Below are positions 36,142 through 47,935 of a stretch of DNA of 64,000 nt, piece by piece (the first letter of the stretch is position 1; every line of letters begins with the position of its first letter). The translations under genes and the position numbers were made by a program. Under the pieces are notes generated by a model. The model saw nothing but the letters and a program-made list of their open reading frames with translations, searched no databases and was not told the origin of the DNA. Source of the DNA: Trichoderma breve (taxonomy: Eukaryota; Ascomycota; Sordariomycetes; Hypocreales; Hypocreaceae); contig NC_079234.1 in the NCBI RefSeq assembly GCF_028502605.1, positions 2,604,001 through 2,668,000 of the forward strand. The letters run 5' to 3'.

Positions 36142-37832
36142 TGCAGCGATCTTGGGAGCCTTTTTTTTCCCTGTAGATTCTTTTCGTCGACTCGGCCGGG
36201 GTTGTCGCAGTCGCAGCGGTCAATTAAATGCAATTACCGGGTTGGAAGAGCAGCAGAGACGCCTCCGACAAAAGGATTCAGGCTCGCACAGGCAACGCGA
36301 CGACTTGCGCTGGGCTTTTCTGGCGATCAAGAAGAGAAGCAAGCCGAAACATTGGCTTCTCGGGCTGTTTGGCAACGAATCGAGTACGTACCAATTCGTT
36401 CACGTGTAAAGGGTGGGGCTTGTTAATGGCTTGCCTCTCAACGCCACAGGTACCGGATACCAGGTAGTGTGTGCAGAGCCGCGGGATGTTGGCAGTACCA
36501 AGAACCTCAGCCTCAGCCTCCCTTTGTTCAAACGCCCCCCATTTCTCCAGATATCTGATGAGATAAACGGTTGAGGGCAAGGCATGGGCAGAAGCCTAAC
36601 TGGAGACGGCATGTGAGAGATGGGCTGCCATACATGCTGCGGGAATACGATTGCATGTTTAGTTTATTCTGTTTGATTTTTGTTGAGCTCATGGGGCAGT
36701 TAGGGCTATTCCGTGAATACCCAGGCTTGTTCTTCTTATCTCTATGTACTGAAGCTGGATGGTTACGGAGTTCGTCCTCTGGCATTCCGGCATACATGAG
36801 ACGGAACGCTAGATATCTCGTCCGTCATGTCGGGTTCGTTATATACGTAGAGCCGGCATCATCCATTTAATAGACAGATACGAGCTGCTAACCCGCTACA
36901 GGTCATAACCAGCTCTAGCGCGCTCCTTGGAAGAGCTATTGATGGTTCACCATAGCACAGATTCGGCATGACGACTTTGATTACAGTGTCGAACCATGAC
37001 CCTTGAATCCTGGATTAGTTTCCGGCTAATGCTTCAACTTCAGCTTGCGTGTGAAAGCCGCCTCCCAAACCAAGACAAGATGTCATACTGCGCACAACGC
37101 TGCTCACCTGATTGTGCTACCAGTACACAAGAATATTGGTTTCTCTCATTCGCACCCGCGGCCCGACAACGGAGTGTCCATTCGCCAACCCGACGATGCT
37201 TTCCGACCCGATACTGCGACAACGGGCTCTTTCGAACCTGCCAATCGTCGCCTGCTTGAACACTGTTTGACTGTCTCTGGTTGGGCGCCTGTGGATACCG
37301 CAGTCGACGAAAGAACACGACTGATGCAGCTAGCGGTTGAGTTGGCTTGCAGTGTGTCACAACGCGAATGGTCCGTTCCAAGACCCAGAGGGAGCCCTGC
37401 AAGCAATGCAAGGGAGCAGAATCTGCTTCTGACTGCTCCCACGACAGTCACTGATTGGATTTGACAATTGTCGTGAGTCTGCTGCGGAGACATTGTGCCA
37501 TCCCATATCCATACCGTGCAAAAAGCAACGCAAAGCGCCTGATCAGAACTCGTCCATCCAACGGCCCAAATCCTCCGTCGCTCGGATGTTGTCATCCCAA
37601 TGAGGCCAAGGCAGTATTAAATGCTTGTACTCCGTATGCAGCTATGCAATCTGATTCGCCACAGTTGCTAAAGCGTCAGGGTCACGGTTAGCTAAGCAAT
37701 GCGTGCCGCTCTATCGGGGCCCGGCCCCACCGCTTTCGACAACCATCATGCGTGACAGCCGTGCCTCTCAAGTCTCATCTCGAAAAAAAGAAACGAAAAA
37801 AGGGATATGCCCCTGGTGCGGCACCTGGAGAA
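36142..37832. other. Divergent intergenic region between Dnm1 and Cox19
   Basis: 1.7 kb with overlapping short frames on both strands (around 37040-37600) and no recognisable gene. It contains both promoters. Confidence 0.55.
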
Positions 37833-38341
37833 ATGAGTACCTTCGGCAGCCCTGGAGCGCTGCCAACAACCAAGCCAACCCCGTACGTGTTCTCTCGCCG
37901 TTGATTTGAAGCTCAGGAGTTGGCTGACCCGCCGTCTCCATAGGCCACAGCGAGGGAGCTTCCCCTTGGACCACGATGGTAAGCCCGCTGCAGTGGTTCA
38001 GTCCATTTTCCCGCCTCTCCTGGATGGCTCAGTTGTCTAACTGGACTAGGCGAGTGCAAGAAGGCCATGACCAGCTACCTTGCTTGCATGAAGAAAGTCC
38101 GTGGTGTCAACGAAGACGAATGTCGCAATTTGGCCAAGGCGTATCTGTCATGCAGAATGGATAGGTAAAGAAAAAAGAGACAGAGCAGAGCAGTAAGACA
38201 TTGCCATGGGCTAACATATCGGCAAAATTAAGAAATCTGATGGCTCGGGACGAGTTCAAGAATCTCGGCTTCGCAGACCCTGCGCTGGCAAAAGCCCCAG
38301 CAGAGCCAGAAAAGGGCGTCAAAGGCGAACTCCGGTGGTAG
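37833..38341 (+). CDS. cox19: Cytochrome c oxidase assembly protein Cox19
   Basis: Twin-Cx9C protein of the mitochondrial intermembrane space, imported by Mia40 and needed for copper delivery to cytochrome oxidase. Four exons: 37833-37882, 37944-37978, 38050-38164, 38233-38341, giving 102 aa. Exon 2 has only 35 nt, so no long frame shows the gene. The spliced protein begins MSTFGSPGALPTTKPTPPQR, followed by the hallmark GSFPLDHDGECKKAM. The cysteines are arranged as CKKAMTSYLAC and CRNLAKAYLSC, two Cx9C motifs, followed by RMDRNLMARDEFKNLGF, all as in yeast and human Cox19. The C-terminal 20 residues are Ala/Pro/Lys rich. Introns of 61, 71 and 68 nt have normal ends. Confidence 0.93.
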
Positions 38342-39135
38342 TAAGGCGAGTGGACATCCCCATAGTCGGACAGGCGTCCCTAGTCGCCAGGCACAAGCAC
38401 AGGCACGGAGGTGCAAAGGGGGGGGGAGGAAGCTTGAAGCTATTGGCCGTTCCCATGGTGACATTGCCCAACCCGTATCAGTTCCTTGTACATAGTATTT
38501 CTGGCAGCGATCTGGAACTTTCCAAAGCCCGCTGTACTGTACCATAGCGTCCCCCCTGTTAACAAATCTCTTCACTCCCTTTACCACTGATGGCTTGACA
38601 AGGTTGCGCCTTAGTCAAGTCGTGCTGTTTTATGCTTTATGCTCACATAACCATCATTTAAAGGATGGATGCCAACGCAGAACTTGGGTGGCGCTATATT
38701 AGCAGCTGAGCTGTGCCGGCTAGCGGTGCAGATTACAGGCACACAGCGCTACTGGCCAGCGCTACGCACCGCTACGGCAAAGGCAATAGGCGCCTAGTTC
38801 TGGGGTGTCTCGGAACATGCCAAGGGGTTGCCCCGTCAACCCCCACCCCCAATGATGACTTGCACAACTCCATTGACACAGTACCGAGCACATACCTGTA
38901 AGGTTTGCATACAAAACGTCACGCCTCGCATGCGACCTCTCTAATTAGCTTCCCGTCACCGCCAACAGCCTCCGGTACCTCAGAACAGGTCGACGGCACA
39001 CATAAAGCCCTCGTACCTCCCCTCTGAGACCGGCCGTTTGCCTTCATTTCGTTACGATCCGCGTCCAAGGAAACGAACATGAGGCAAGCTGGTGAGGTCA
39101 GGTCACGGAGGGCGACGCCGCCGTCGCCATCATAC
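38342..39135. other. Intergenic: Cox19 3' region and LIM gene promoter
   Basis: About 0.8 kb between two genes in the same direction. A G9-like run occurs near 38420. No gene supported. Confidence 0.5.
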
Positions 39136-41613
39136 ATGACAAAGGACGAATTCGGTACGACATACAGGTGGATTGACCGATGGTTCAGGCTGGTCGCTAA
39201 TCTACAACCGTCGTGAGCAGCAAACTATCTCGCAAACCTTCGAAGCAAGCCCGTGGTGAGACCCGGTGGTGCCAGGCCACCGCCTCCCAGCAACCGTCCG
39301 CAGGTAAACCGAAACAGTCTCAGTAACATTAGCTACGATGCATCGACGACGTCACAAGATACGGCTCATCAGCTGGGCCATCAGCGATCTCAGTCGCACA
39401 CGCCCAGCCTCATTGCCGGGAGCATGGCGTCAACTCGCCTGTCCACCATCAGCTCCCGAAGCCGCGACTACTATCCGACCAGCCCAACGCCACCTCCAAT
39501 CAAGCCCGATACAGTTGTGCCCACGGCTAGTTATATGGAGAGGGGCCGCCGATGGATGGAAAGAGAGGAGGCATCGTCTCTGCGAGATGCCATGGAAGAA
39601 ATGGATTTTCGAGAGAGCAGAAAGGCTTCTCCTGATAACGATCCTGCTGTCGAGGACGACGAGACCCGTATCTACAACGCTGCCCTCAACGAAGCCGCTG
39701 AGCTTGTATGGGAACATCAGCATGGAGTCAAACCCCGGCCACCCGAGGGTGCGTACCGGTACCGACCGCATCTTCGAAAGGACAGCTACGCACATGCCCG
39801 GGCAGCTGCTGTGGGGCAGGGAGAAGAGCCGTCCGGCACGAACAAAGTGAATAGGAACTCATACTCGACGACTTCATCGGAAGAAGAAAACGGCTCTCGA
39901 CAAAACGGATCCCCCGAAGCAAAAGCACAAGCACGTACCGACGAGTCTCCAACCAAGGCAAAATCATATGGAAATGTCGGAGGGCGCTTCACAGGCGGCC
40001 GGCGCAGCAGCATGAAGAGGAATATCAGTGGAGAAGTCGAACGACCGTTCTCTGGCGATCAGATATGGGAAGAGCCCGAAGCCCTGTCAGGCGATGGACC
40101 CACGACAACGACCCCTCCCAGCGGTGATTCGCCCGTTTCGCTGAATCCTAAGCCGTCCAATACGATCGGACGGGTTCCCTTCCCGCGCAATCAAGGAGAG
40201 ACAAGCCCGACCAAGCGATTGGATCGCATAGAAATCCACAGGAACCCCCCAACTCGATCTCGTAACGCCCAATATCAAGTCAACACTCCCGTTGTCAACG
40301 GTCAGAAGCCCTCCGATGGACAGCATCTGAATGGAGTCGAGATTCGCAGTCAGGATATCCGCGAAGCTACTAGCATGAGGCTGAAGGACCGCAGTTCTAG
40401 ACTCCCGGAACCTACCGCAGTCAGCGACAGCCCTGGAAGGCCCATTGTAAGCTTCGATACGAACTGGAAAGCCCCGGAGGAGTCCTCGTCCACTGATGCC
40501 AGTTCAGACCGACCAGACCCGACAACGCCAGCATCAAACCGCTTGCGGTCCCAGTCCCAGTCTCAGTCCCAAGCTCAACCCCAGCCCCAAACGCCATCAC
40601 GGCCTATGGAGATCCCTAGCATTGTTGTGGCGGAAGACCCTTCGCCGAGACTACGGGCGCAGACGAGCGGGAGTGTGCCATCCATCTCGATAGAGGAACC
40701 GGATGAGGCCCCAAAGCGGCCGATACCCGCAATCAACGTCCCGTCTATTTCAGTTGATGAAGCGCCGGGTCGCCGTAGCATTCCCAGCATTTCAACGCCG
40801 AGGGACTCGCCTGCGAGAGGCTCAGTGCGAGGCGCACGCCCTCTCCCAACACCCGGGGCTCGTGGGCCTCAGGGCACGCGCGACCTACCGCAGCCGCGAG
40901 GCCACTGGTCACCAGCATCAGGTCCCATTAGGCCAGCGGGAACCGTCTGCAACCAATGCCAGCGCCCCATCGAGGGCAAGTTTGTGGCTCTGGCTGGGTC
41001 TCCTGAACGCTTCCACCCTCACTGTTTCCGCTGCTACACCTGTAACACCAGACTTGAAGCCATGGAGATCAGTCCAGAGCCTGAGGCATCGCGGGCTGAG
41101 CGTGTGGAGAGGATTCGGCGTCGCGCGGCGGGTGAGATATTGGACGAGAAGCCTGGCATGACCATGGCGGAAGACGGAGACGAACGACTCCGCTTCTATT
41201 GCCATCTCGACTGGCATGAACTCTTCGCTCCACGCTGCAAGCACTGCACGACTCCCATCCTTGGGGAGCATATTGTGGCGCTTGGAGCGCATTGGCATTA
41301 CGGGCATTTCTTCTGCGCCGAGTGCGGCGACCCGTTTGAGCATGGCATGACACACATTGAGAAGGACGGCTACGCATGGTGTATCAATTGCCAGACAAAG
41401 CGGACGGAACGCCGTGCGCCCAAGTGCAAGATGTGCAAGACAGCGGTCATCGGCCAGTATATCAAGGCACTGGGAGGCGAGTGGCACGAGCATTGCTTCC
41501 GCTGCCATGAGTGTAAGGGAGGGTTCGACGATGGGCAGATATTCCCCAAGGAGACTGCAACGGGCGCCATTATACTCTGCACCAACTGCCGGTCCAGGGA
41601 ACTCAAATTCTAA
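39136..41613 (+). CDS. Three-LIM-domain paxillin-like cortical protein
   Basis: Likely scaffold at sites of polarised growth or septation. The long frame has no ATG before its first conserved residues; a stop lies at 39214-39216. A 19-nt first exon, 39136-39154 (MTKDEF plus one base), joined by a 66-nt intron (GTACGA, branch GCTAAT, GAGCAG) to exon 2, 39221-41613, gives an in-frame 803-aa protein starting MTKDEFANYLANLRSKP. Residues about 20-570 are disordered, Ser/Pro-rich, with a Gln/Ser run and four (I/V)PSI repeats. LIM1 starts at about C583 (CNQCQRPIEGKFVAL, HPHCFRCYTC) and carries a long insert; LIM2 (CKHCTTPILGEHIVAL, HFFCAEC) at about 679 and LIM3 (CKMCKTAVIGQYIKAL, HCFRCHEC) at about 741 follow. 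Three LIMs without RhoGAP suggest a Pxl1 relative rather than a Rga protein. Confidence 0.86.
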
Positions 41614-42129
41614 AGACGATGCGATGATGCCACTAACACATTTTGCGTATTTCATTTTGAACAAGGCGTTTGTTTTTCTTTTTCAAATTAAAGGGAGGAC
41701 AGCACTGGGATGGGTAGCAAAGCATTTGGGATAATGGTGAACTAGGTAAAACCGGCTTACGGCTGTAATTGCACTTTGACCTCGTGTAAAAAAGAACCAT
41801 TTTCCACCTTTCCGAACCGATGCGCCGCTGCCGTATTATGGAAGAGAGAAAGGAAAACAAGAAAGGACGAAAGGGCGTAAAGAAAGAGCCGTTTTGGCTC
41901 TTGGATCGACGTCGTAGAATAGCGGGTTCCCTCTCTGACTCTGACTCTTGACTTCTCTCTCTCTCTGCTCTAATGTATTACACAAACCACGGTAGATAGT
42001 GTGGGGGATAGAATGCGACCCAAATTACCCAGCTCTGACGCGCATGCCCCTCTGTCTTCTATCTCCTGCTTCTCTCTCCTCTCCGACTCGGTATCATCAT
42101 CTCCCGTCCGCCCTTGATTTCTCGTAACT
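41614..42129. other. Convergent 3' region of the LIM and SUMO genes
   Basis: 516 nt, with CT-repeats near 41930-41975. No gene seen. Confidence 0.5.
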
Positions 42130-42542
42130 TCATCCTCGCAGGCGTCCTCCAACTTGTTCTTGATGCACTTCGAGAGTGTCGCCGTCTGCCATCTCGAGCT
42201 AACGCGTGCAAACAAACAAACAATCACGTTAGCAACAGTGTACAAAAGCGAATAGAGAAGAGAAAAAGACTGAAGCGGAAGTAGGAGAGGGGACACAAGG
42301 CATACCGCGTCCGGGGTATCCGTCGGCTGCACTCGCGTGCCGTCAAACAGGAACCGCACCGAGTTGAGGGACTTGCCCTGGCGCTCGCAAAAGGCCGTCA
42401 TGAGCTTCTCGAGCTTGGTGCTGCGCTTGATCTTGAAGAAGACCTCGTTGTTGTTGTCGGTGACCTTGATGTTGAGGTGCTCGGTGTTGGGGGGAGGGGC
42501 CTGGCCATCGCCGGGGGACTGGTTCTGGTCGTTCTCGGACAT
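42130..42542 (-). CDS. smt3: Small ubiquitin-like modifier SUMO (Smt3)
   Basis: Protein modifier conjugated to lysines after processing to a C-terminal Gly-Gly. Exons 42542-42306 and 42198-42130 with a 107-nt intron give 101 aa. A disordered N-tail (about 1-20) precedes the ubiquitin-like fold: EHLNIKVTDNNNEVFFKIKR, then KLEKLMTAFCERQGKSLNSV and RFLFDGTRVQPTDTPDA. The second exon supplies LEMADGDTLEVHQEQVGG, the diglycine being residues 96-97, and a four-residue tail RLRG that a Ulp protease should remove. The tail is unusual in sequence. The unspliced reading into the intron (VCLVSPLLL) is not SUMO. The gene is divergent from Cmc4 with 587 nt between the two start codons. Confidence 0.93.
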
Positions 42543-43129
42543 GTCTGCTGTGTGATTTTGTATGCGCGCGCGTGCGTGTCTTTTTACAGATGCGGTTTCG
42601 AGATGTTGGTGATTTCGATTCCTTTGCTTTGGTTTGTGAGAGTGTAATGTGGAAGAAGCAAAAAGGAAGAAGATTAGGCTGGGCGAAAAGTGATGCGATG
42701 GCAAGGCGAATGAGGCGGCCTGATGTTTTAGCAGTGCATCGAGGCAAGAAGTGGGGAGCGAGGCATCTGATTGGGCGGCTGAGGCTCGGAAAAGGTACAG
42801 GCGGCAGGTACAGTATCTTGCACTGCTGGGCTTGTGTGATTGTGTGCACGCTGGAGCCGCTGAGGTTATAGCGCTGTTTAGGTGCCTGTGTGACTGTGTG
42901 CTGGGGGTTTGCTGTACTTTTGGGCGCTAAAAAGTTCACGGCTACGGATGACATCAGTGACGAGGAACTTGGTCTTGAAACTCGCTTGGGATGGATGATT
43001 GATTCGAGACTTGAGCTTCTTTTTACATCAATCGGAGACTAGCGATACTTTATTCTACCATTGAGAACTTACGATACCTAAGTTGCCCTATTTGGAGAAC
43101 TTTGTTGGATTCTTAGGTCTTATCCAGTA
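42543..43129. promoter_or_regulatory. Bidirectional promoter region between SUMO and Cmc4
   Basis: 587 nt separate the two divergent start codons, so both promoters must overlap or abut here. No individual site can be assigned with confidence. Confidence 0.5.
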
Positions 43130-43610
43130 ATGGTTCGTTGTGAGAATCCTACCGCTTTGGCGTCATTACTCGCCAGCATGTATCATTTCAGCAGCTGATC
43201 ACAGACATTGGTATTGCAGCCATCTTCCAAAGACGACGTGGAGGCACGCCCGCCGTGTCATCCTCGAGCAGTGAGTTTTGGCAAATAGGTGTTACGTCGA
43301 ATCTCGAAGTGCTGACGAGATGGGCTTTGCTCGCATTTTCAGTGTGCCATCCAGGGTAGGCAAACATACCACACAAACCACACAATTTGGAGATATATAC
43401 TCGCCCAAGAAGAACTTCAGAGCTGAAATGACCGCAGATTGTCTCACCAAAAACAATTACAACGAGGCTCGCTGCCAGAATGCCATCAAGGCGTTGTATG
43501 AATGCTGTGACGCCTTCTACCAGCGTTACGGCGACGACGCTACCTCTCCAAGCTGTCCAAAGCCGAAATTGCTTCGTTTGAAGATCCAGCAACAGAAGGA
43601 GGGCAAATAA
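43130..43610 (+). CDS. cmc4: Cx9C motif-containing protein Cmc4, with microexons
   Basis: Twin-Cx9C protein of the mitochondrial intermembrane space. The model is ATG alone (43130-43132), then 43220-43270, a 13-nt exon 43343-43355 and 43438-43610, giving 79 aa. Exon 2 ends in PPCHPRA (donor GTGAGT), the 13-nt exon is TGTGCCATCCAGG (C-A-I-Q plus one base; preceded by TTTTCAG and a GCTGAC branch site), and the last exon begins with the rest of an Asp codon, then CLTKNNYNEARCQ. The spliced cysteines give CHPRACAIQDC and CQNAIKALYEC, two Cx9C motifs, followed by the family block SPSCPKPKLLRLK. The three 3' exons are solid; the ATG-only first exon (donor GTTCGT) is inferred, since the frame of exon 2 has a stop at 43196 and no ATG. 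Confidence 0.82.
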
Positions 43611-44544
43611 AGGACGCAGCAGGGCAAAACACGCAGGCTTCGCGACCACCAGCTGCTTCTACGACGCATTTAGACACGCGTAACATTTTACAAGATACCT
43701 AGATAAAAATGTACCATGTACCATATAAAGGCAGGAAAGGCGGGAGGAAGATATGTACGCTCATCGTATGGTGTGTCAACCAGTGTAGAGAATTTCAGGC
43801 AACTTAATGAGGAGCGATTTTTCTAGGCGATCGTTGAGCACGCAAGAGATCCTTATAGGACCTGAACAAGCATTGAACGCTTATTCCGAGACTCTAATAC
43901 GAATGCCGATGACATTATGATGAAGAAGAAAAGAGAAAAGGAAAAAAAAGAGCGTGATGAAAATTTGCAGTAGTAGTCGGATTCACCAGCGCACGGAGCC
44001 CCGTTTTGTTGCATATCGCAGTATGCCGAAAGTGTTCCACCTTTTGGTCGCTGCTTGTGATTTTCAAGTGGCTAGTACCGGATACTTCCTTCTCGGCGTC
44101 TGAGAAGCCTGAGTTCCAAGTACACTCGACTAAGAACCTATCAGAGGCTAGCGCTGCCTTTAGCGTCCAGAAGCCGTTCGTGTGCAAGCTCAAGCGCGCC
44201 TTGAAGCAACAAAATATTGAAGGTGCTGAATTTCTGCGCTGGCAAACTCACGATCTCGCCAGGCATCATAACGAACTCCTTCAGCAGACGAGGAACCTCC
44301 CGATCACTGTTACGACACCGGATTTCTCCTGGGCCACCAATTGCGACTCACATTTGGGTTATGCGGCCAAGGTCAACGCCCTGAAAGTTCGGCACTTGGA
44401 CGCCAGCCAGACTCTATTGGGTTCGTCTGGTTGGACCTTTCGACGGCGAGATCGACAAATCGCAGAGCCCTGGACGTGTATTTTCCCCTATCCATCCTTT
44501 TGAGCAACACATAGGCACTCTGCGTGCGCGACACGGAAATCAAC
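43611..44544. other. Intergenic: Cmc4 3' region and Nup84 promoter
   Basis: 934 nt. An open frame at 44006-44503 has no recognisable content and ends just before the Nup84 start; I take it as leader or promoter sequence. Confidence 0.5.
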
Positions 44545-47485
44545 ATGGATCAAGGGCTGTCGTTCGACCTCAATGTCGGCCCCGAGGTGGAAGAATTTGC
44601 CAACGCCCTTGACAACTGTCTCTCGCCATTCCTATCGCAGGAAGACAAACGAGCCCGAATCATCGACCTCCCTCGGAAGTACTACGAAAATGCTGTTCGA
44701 AGACTGCAACAGGCGCGGCCGAAGCGAGCTCGCAGTGGCTACGAAGATGTAGATATGGATGCTGACGAGATCGAGACGGCCGATGGGGATGGCCTCTCTG
44801 GGGAAGCGGATGAGGTTAAACAGCTGGAAAAAGAAGTGCAGACCTGGGACCTTATCCGACGACTACTCCCCCTACGCTACGCAACCCCAGAAGCAAAGAC
44901 AGACGACCGGCCATCAATAGAAATGGACACAGGCTCGACGCAGTCCGATTTGCTGCTCGAGTTTCTGAATTCGGATCCCTTGGCTCGAGAGCGCCATGCG
45001 GTGCTGCAGTGGCTTCAGAGCAACGCGGCCGATGGCCCGGATATTGACGACTTGGCCCGAGATCTTCTGAAACAGGCCGACCGAGGGGATATCATTGCAC
45101 ATGGCTGGCTTCACACGCGAGCAACGATTAAGCTACGGAAGAATTTGACGGCATGGAATGGGCTGCTGGATCGTCAGCAACCCAGAGTTATGGAGTCTCA
45201 TGTCAACAAGGATGGTGCTCCCCTGATTACGCAGTTGGACCCTGATGCCATCACCCGCCAGGGACGAAAGCTCGAGCCTGCAGACGAGTACTTTGAGCGT
45301 GCGATTTGGCTTGGCTGTTTTGAACACCTTCGCCGTGGTAGCAGCCTCGAGGAACTGCGCGAGTGGTGCCAGGAGCGGACGGAGATGTGGCGGGCTGTTT
45401 CCATGTCTGCCATGCTTCTCTCTGAGGACCAAACTGTCCCTGTTGACGACTTGAAGCCCGAGTCTCTGGCTCTCTGGAGACGCATGTGCTTTGCCTTGGC
45501 TCGACAGGGGGGCTCGGATGATTACGAACGTGCGGTGTATGGTTTACTCTCTGGCGATATCACCAGTGTTGAAAAGATTGCCCGGAGATGGGACGACTTT
45601 CTCTTTGCCAACTACAACGCGCTTTTACGAACCCAGTTTGACAGCTACGTACTGAGCCGATGTCCGCCAAATGTGACCTCGACATTGACTCAGAACTTCC
45701 CCTCCTTTGACGCCGTTCAATTCTTGGGAAAGCCACAAGGAGTTGAGAAGCGCCTTGTTCGTTCGCTAGAGTCCCAGCCAAGGACTCATGACGAGGCGAC
45801 GGAGCCTAGTAAAGCTCTGCAAGCCGCGTTTATTGCCAGGGATGTTGAGCGCCACTTGTACGAACAAGGACTTGTCATGATTGCGGACGCCAACGCAAAT
45901 GGCAAATCCATTCTTCTGCCTTCATCTGAGCCAATTAACTCTGGCGTTGTGAAGAAGAAGTACTTTAGCCTAGATCAGGATGATGGGCTTCGCATTGTGT
46001 CACACGTCTATGTGCTCACAGCCCTGATGAAGAAGTTTGGCGGTGCCCAGAAAAAGGTCTCCAACTTTTCACCACCACCCCAGTTGACATTCTCTCAGGA
46101 GAGTATCTTGGCGGGGTATACAGATTACTTGCGTCGTGCCGGTCTCCCAGAGCTTATCCCTCTGTACTGCTCAATACTGGAGGCACCTAGGCAATATGAC
46201 GTTCTGAGCTGGAATTTGATCCACGAGGAAGACCCCGAACAGCGCTTATTGCAGTTGAAGTTGATAAAGAAGGCCGGCATCGACGTCTTGAAGTTTGTGG
46301 ACAGGCAGGTGGTGCTCTTTTACGAGGCATTGGGCGACAAGGCTCCTCAGCAAGCTGCTTTTAGCATCATCAGCGATGGACCCTCAACACCACAGTTTGG
46401 GAAGCTGATAAAGGCAGACTTCTTTGGCTATGAGGAGGGTGTCGTTTCGAGCGGTGATGACCATGTTATCCGTTCTTTGGAGTGGCTCTTGATGGTGGAT
46501 GGAAAGTGGGCCGATGTCTTTTCTATGGGCACAAAGGTTTACAAGTTCTTCTTGCGTATGTAACTCACCAGTCCTGGTTGTGATGCGATTTAGGGGTTAT
46601 GTGACTGACAGCTTGATAGGTTCCGGACGACTGGGAGCTGCCCGACGGCTCTATGAGAGGATTTCATTCGAAAAGATTATTCAGGGGATTTCGGGACAGG
46701 AAGAAACTGAAGACATTTGGTATGAGGATGCCGACTTTTGGGCTAAGCTGCTGGAGCGCAGCGAGGTCTCCAACATGAGCCCCGAGCAGGTGCAGGCGGA
46801 GGCACGAATTTTCCGCGGACTTGAAGCTCTCGTCAAGGCTCTAGATGGCCTGGAGACAATTGCTTCATTGATGCTCATCTCTACTGAGTATGTAACTGCC
46901 CATTCTTAGGGATATAAAGCTGGATTCACTGACAAATCCTGGTGTAGGCTGTCACATGGAGATCGGGAATTTTGGGGTCCGGCGGGTGAATCAATCAAGA
47001 ACGTCAAGGATTACATGAAGCCCTTACTGAAGGGATGGCTGATGCCAGCAATCAAGGGTATGTTCTGGCTTTGATGTTGCATATATCCGTCATACATGAT
47101 TGCTAACTAAGTTTCTCGTATAGCTGGTGATGCCGAGCTACAGGATATTCGAGCTGCCTACCTACCAGAGACCATCTTGGCATACATCAGCGCTCTACAT
47201 TTCGCTGGCACTGGCTTGTCACGGGAGAACCTTTTGGAATGCATGGAGCTCGCCGCCTTGGTAGCAGAACGCGAATCAGACCTCAAGGACGTCTTCGCCG
47301 ACGCTAAGCGCATGACGGAGCTCGTCGAGGCCTTTGCCGCCTGCAGCAAGGCGCTGGCCATTGCCACCGGAGAGAAGAGGCCATCTGGATCTGGCAGCAA
47401 GAAGCAGCGGGAGATGGGATGGTCGCGAGATTTGTGGTCGGTCAAGACTGGAACTGGGGACGCGAGCGTCATTGGGCCTGCGTAG
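44545..47485 (+). CDS. nup84: Nucleoporin Nup84/Nup107 (Y-complex scaffold)
   Basis: Structural subunit of the outer-ring Y complex of the nuclear pore. Exons 44545-46555, 46620-46887, 46948-47057 and 47124-47485 (introns 64, 60 and 66 nt) give 916 aa. The protein is an alpha-helical solenoid: IIAHGWLHTRATIKL, ERAIWLGCFEHLRRG, and DDFLFANYNALLRTQFDSY are typical Nup107-family helices with conserved Trp and Tyr. The N-terminal region carries a basic RPKRARS stretch and an acidic segment. The C-terminal exons finish the helical repeat (RLGAARRLYERISF, LSHGDREFWGP, AYISALHFAGTGL). The start ATG at 44545 gives MDQGLSFDLNVGPEVEEF; the frame extends a little upstream with no other ATG. Confidence 0.92.
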
Positions 47486-47935
47486 TGTATAGCATGTATG
47501 GGATTTTTTCTTTTTCCTTTTTTGGTCAGCTGGGATGAAATTAAGGATTATGGGATTTCTTATTTTTTTTTTCTTTCTTGTCCTTGATGTGGTTCTAGGT
47601 GTTGCACGGCATTTTAATAGGTGAGGGCTCTATTGGAAAAGGGGGAGAGGGAGGAGAGAGGAGGAGAGATTGTGTGTGGGAAGATGTTGTGGACGGCTTA
47701 TACACACAGGTTACATACCCACGCAGATAATAGAAGCATCGTGTACGGCTGATCTGTTGCGTCTTGATGTATATGGTTTCTGTGATGTGCCGTTGGTTAC
47801 TTGTACCGGCTTGAAGGTATTTGACTTTGCTGCTGTACGAGCATCACGTGCAGGGCTTCTTGATACCCTCCCCTTATGACGTTTGCATGTGGCTCATGAT
47901 TCTTTCCACTTTGAAATCTTTCATATATCTGAGCA
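47486..47935. other. Intergenic: Nup84 3' region
   Basis: 450 nt with T- and GA-rich runs. No gene seen. Confidence 0.5.

Noticed and set aside
44006..44503. Frame of 165 codons just before Nup84
   Set aside because: No recognisable domain and positioned as promoter or leader; not supported as a gene.
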